Shown here: positions 59,909-64,000 of the stretch, piece after piece
Numbering within the stretch: the first letter of the stretch is position 1
How the letters are laid out: each line of letters opens with the position of its first letter
Assembly (NCBI GenBank): GCA_038373865.1
Contig: JAXGGA010002356.1
Location: forward strand, 60,460 to 124,459
Source of the DNA: Uloborus plumipes
Taxonomy: Eukaryota > Arthropoda > Arachnida > Araneae > Uloboridae
Length of the DNA: 64,000 nt
Direction of reading: 5' to 3'
The notes under the pieces: model-generated
Database searches by the model: none
What the model was told of the DNA's origin: nothing
What the model saw: the letters and a program-made list of their open reading frames with translations, nothing else
Position numbers and translations under genes: made by a program

Positions 59909-61116
59909 ATCAAAACCCTTCACACGTATGTAAAAAGTAAAAACGAGCAACAACACTTATACATTTCAAATAATAACCATAATATTAGCACATACCTTAA
60001 AAATTTTTACTAAAAAAAGGGTTAGTTTTGGTTTTTTTATTTTTAAACTCTTTTTTTTTTTTTCTCAATTTGTGGTGGAAGTTTTTTCAACAGCATCTTG
60101 TCACAAAACGATGTATCATCCTGTTCTTTTAAATATTTAAAAAGGCTTTCGACGTGAGTGAGATATGCTTCGTGGCTGATTTTAAAATGTGTGCAAGCTG
60201 GGCTAAGTTAAAATGAATACTTTTTTTTTACATTCAGTAAATCATCGCCGGTAAAAAAAAAAGGAAGAAAACATTTAAAAAATAATAATAATAAAATTTT
60301 ATTTTTGACATCTTGAATTAAAATTATGTTTTTCATAATGAAGAATCACGACAGTGTGAAGTGTGCGGCGTACGTCCGAGAACACATAAAACAACTTTGC
60401 CTCAGAGCCTTAAAGTCCTTTCGGCTCAGTGAATAAAGTAATGGGTTGTCATCAGGCTGGACCCCGGATCTAATTCCACCGTTGAGACACATGCGTACAC
60501 CACATTGATTATCAGGCAATTAAACAGATGGCGCCATGTACTGCCAGTACCGGAGGAGCAAAGGCTGGTGGATGCGGACCGTTGTCAGACTGCCAATCGT
60601 AAAAAGAAACCGCCCGTCTGAACTAAGGTTTTTCGCATTGATAGGATCTTGGCAATCAATCAATAATGCAGTCAGAGGAGTTGCTGCTCAACTAAGGTCC
60701 GAAAAGAAAACATATAGCAATTTGTCACTGCTCACTGCATTAGATCTTCAAATAATCGGGAGTTTACTGTAAATGCTTTTAGTATCTGAACAATATCATT
60801 CCATATTTTCATAAAAACAGTTATCGTAAAATCGGGCAACTACAAGGGTCCCTTTTTTGCCAATTTTTTTTAAAAGATATATCGCTCTGAGCTAACCTTC
60901 AGATCATAGCTTTTAAATTAATTTCGACAGTAGCCGATGGAGAGCAGCCCCAAATACGCAGTACTGTCGAATTTTTTTTTAAAAACTACTACATGAAGGT
61001 TAGCAGAGAGTTGTATTTTTAAAAAAAGTTTTGGTCAAAGACGGACCATAGGGATAAAGTAGCCAGCGTTTACAGTATAGAATTTGATTAAACTATAGCT
61101 TTCTTTAGGGAAATCT

Positions 61117-61516
61117 TCCTATAGAGTCACACTTATAGCCTCTTTCGTGAGATGATCATCCCACACAGTCACAATTATAGCCTTTTTCGTAAGATGATAA
61201 TCCCATAGAGTCGCAATTATAGCATCTTTCTTGAGATGATCACCCATAGAGTCACAATCATAGCCTCTTTCGTGAGATGATCATCCTATAGAGTCGTAAT
61301 CATAGCCTCTTTCGTGAGATGATCAATGATCATCCCATAGAGTCGCAATTATAGCCTCTTTCGTGAGATGATCATCCCATACAGTCACAATTCTAGTCTC
61401 TTTCGTGAGATGATCAATGATCATCCCATAGAGTCGCAATTATAGCCTCTTTCGTGAGATGATCATCCTATAGAGGCGCAATTATAGTCTCTATCGTGAG
61501 GTGATCATAGATCATC
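61117..61516. repeat. 42-bp minisatellite, nine units, in right arm
   Basis: The same nine variant units as at 55840-56236, in the same order on the opposite strand, including the positions of the extended units. Confidence 0.92.
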
Positions 61517-61747
61517 TATCTACCTAGGTTTGTAATAGTGGTGTACATAGTACTGAGTGCTCTCTAAAAATGACCCTACACAAGTTGACCCCACACAATG
61601 ACACACTCCCTAAATCACTTTTTAGGGAGTCTCCCGAAAAAATGACATCCACCCAAATCATTAAGGGCCCCGAGCCCTCCATAGCCCCATGGAGTCAGAG
61701 CTAGTGTTGTCCAATACCAGGCGGCCCTTTCATTCAAGATAAGATAA

Positions 61748-61909
61748 GTGCGGATTTACAGGCTTTGGGGCCCGTCGAAATTCATTTTTGGGGGCCCTTG
61801 GAGCTCAACAGAACGACATGAAATATTTTTAGTGCTTTTTGGATCCTCTTTGGGGCCCCTCTATGTCATGGGGGCCCCTCGCACTTGTGACAAGGTAAAT
61901 CCGCCACTG
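61748..61909. mobile_element. hAT-type MITE relative in right arm
   Basis: Mirror of 55446-55607, with the complete end GGTAAATCCGCCACTG at 61909. Confidence 0.65.
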
Positions 61910-64000
61910 GATTAGATACCATGCAATCGACTACAGAAATGCCGAAGTCCCTCAGGCTCTGATTCTGGAGAAGCGTTCAATTTCGAGATGCCTGCCAGGC
62001 TTATGTAAGGAAATTCTACTCTGATAACTTAGAGCAGCTAAGGAAAAAAAAAGCCAAAATAAAATAACTTGTTACTCTGAATCCTCCCATTCGTGCACTT
62101 CTTATACAATGCGGACAGAGTGAGAGAAAGAGAAAAAAACTGGGCGATATACTACCGAAAGAGACAACCCTGTCCCACTCTCTGCACGTGCTATGTAGTA
62201 AACAGAGAGTAAGAGAGCTGAGGTCTTTCAACTCCATTTTTCCCGGGACGACCACTCTGCTCAACTCCTCGCGTCAACCCTTTTTCGAACGAATCGTTCG
62301 TGCTAAGTTGTCATTCCCTTCAAAAAACAGCGTTAACTCAAACCACGAACGATACCATTTCCGAGAAATGCAGTTGTATTTTTAATCTCGAATTGTCTGG
62401 TCCAAGTTCTGGGGAATTTTTTTAAAAAAATGTACAATTATGTCAAGCAGAAAAATAAAACCGAAAATAAATAATAGTTCTGTATAAAAAGTCAGGGCGC
62501 ATAATACTAAATTGGAACGAACTTTTTTTTCCCCTCATAGTCGAGGCTTTTTGTAAATAAATCACAATCGTACCTGTCACACATACTAATTTCAAAATGA
62601 GTTATATTGTTCAAGAATTTACTACCTTATTTAATACTATAATTAGTGATTAATTGCAAGAAATGGTAAAAATGACACTAATAACGTATGAAATGCTAAA
62701 AAATTGCATACATTGTAAACGGGTCTTTTACTTTGTCGCATATCTTTGCATCCGAAAACTCATTTTTTTCCATTGCAAAAGCGTACCTTGCAACCCTGAA
62801 GCAAGAGGTCGCAGTATAGGGTCATTCCATTTTAAATCAACAAATTTTCAAAAAAGTTGTTGCATCACCATTTTTGATTTTGATGAAAATTTGCATGTGT
62901 ATTCCTTTTACTTCCCAGAGCTCAAAATAGTGTTCATTTTATTTTTAAAAAATTTACCCTTTGATATATAGGCCCTTTTTGTTGTTGGCAACAGCGAAAA
63001 TCGGGCGTTTTGATGCTTTGTCTTATGAACTATAACTTTTTTTCTATCAAAGATTTTGAGCTCAACTATAGCTCATTGGAAAGCTAAGAAAAAGATCTTT
63101 TTATATATGCTATCAATAAATTTCAGATTAAAAAAAAATACTTATTTTTTCAAGGTCAAAGTTCACGACGAAAATGACATTTTTTACTACTTTCGAACAT
63201 TAAAAAACCCATGAAGGGTTCAAAGTAACAAGCCGATTTTTTCATCATATATTCATAGTCATGGTTACTCACTGTATAAAAAAAATTGGCTTGTTATTCC
63301 ACCCCCTTTATGAGATATGCCCCCCCAAAGTTGTAAGTTTTTTAAAAAATCCAATTTTCAACGCTAAAAAAATGCATGTGGGGGGGCAAGATAAAAAATT
63401 TTGTATATGTGGTAGTTTAAGTACTTTTTACCAGCTTTCTAATAAAACAAAAGTTGCTTTGTTATTCAAAGGCGTTTGGTAGATATAAAGGACTGAACTT
63501 TCAAAAACTTGCACAAAAACAACACGATTATTTTCATTTTTTTCAATCTTTTTTTTATTTAAATGTAATTATATACCTTATTCTTTGCCTTAAATGCTAA
63601 AAAAAGACTAAGAAGAGCAATGAAGAAACATATTTAAAGTTTAATAAGATAATTTAATATTTTTAACACCTGGGAATATAGAATACCACTAAACTTGTCT
63701 GATTTTTAAACATCTGATTGCTACCTACAACAGGACTGAGCATTTCTCAACTTGTCCAGGTTTGTTCATACCATGCGGTCATCCTTGTTCTGACTTGCTC
63801 TCACATGTGTATCTTAGTTGTCTTTCAAATTCTGAAAGAAGTAGGATGTGGAGCTAGTGTTTCTGCTGTAAAATCTTGTGAAGCTGATGTGATTTCTCTT
63901 CATTTCAAGTTCATTCACATTCACAGAATGTTTTGTTAAAGGTAAAAGAAGAAATTCTTTAGAATCCTTAAATATAAATTTAAATTTGTCTTTCTGCATG

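Larger units (their letters stand above)
59200..64000 (-). repeat. Right arm of giant inverted repeat (truncated by window edge)
   Basis: Mirror of 53348-58182. It includes the same minisatellite, hAT-like fragments and hairpin in reverse order. The last base of the window still pairs (64000 with 53348), so the arm continues outside. Confidence 0.93.

Noticed and set aside
1..64000. CRISPR array, phage island or bacterial operon
   Set aside because: Repeats are minisatellites without unique spacers of constant length, and the retroelement and splice-site content is eukaryotic.

Overview
This 64 kb window is AT-rich eukaryotic DNA. An SRCR-domain exon with a spliced end, BEL/Pao, CR1 and I-type retroelements and many short DNA transposons point to an arthropod, perhaps a chelicerate such as a spider. 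That taxonomic guess is inference. There are no bacterial operons, CRISPR arrays or phage genes. Most open frames of 60-100 codons here are chance frames or lie in repeats.

The only cellular gene I can support is the first coding exon of a secreted SRCR protein (7093-7360, + strand). It has a signal peptide, the start of an SRCR domain and a GTGAGT donor, and lies downstream of a GC- and GA-rich block (about 5995-7092) that looks like its promoter and 5' UTR. It resembles the first SRCR domain of lysyl oxidase-like 2. No further exon could be recognised, so the rest of the window is probably its first intron or intergenic DNA.

Upstream (1-5990) there is a 32-33 bp minisatellite and three pogo/Tigger-type short elements, the last ending next to the promoter block. 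From 7.4 to 46.4 kb the window is a patchwork of short transposons, many with exact target-site duplications. These are a CACTG-ended family (six copies plus a relative carrying a tRNA-like segment), two elements with 4-bp duplications and a shared inverted-repeat core, three piggyBac-type elements with TTAA, four hAT-type elements with 8-bp duplications, a Helitron with TC/CTAG ends, a tRNA-derived SINE head, a CR1 3' end and two copies of an RNase H-bearing LINE (one nested in a hAT element). Two degenerate long-period tandem arrays and several motif-rich hairpin elements complete this part.

From 47.1 to 53.0 kb lies a BEL/Pao LTR retrotransposon on the - strand. Its LTRs differ at only 1 of 216 aligned positions, but its coding region is broken by a frameshift and an in-frame TGA.

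From 53.35 kb to the window edge is the most striking structure. It is an inverted repeat with two arms of about 4.8 kb, very similar by eye, around a unique spacer of about 1 kb (58183-59199). The right arm runs off the end of the window. Each arm carries the same nine-unit minisatellite, the same internal hairpin and the same transposon fragments. It could be a long-TIR element, a palindromic duplication, a long hairpin-RNA locus or an assembly fold-back. Sequence alone cannot decide.
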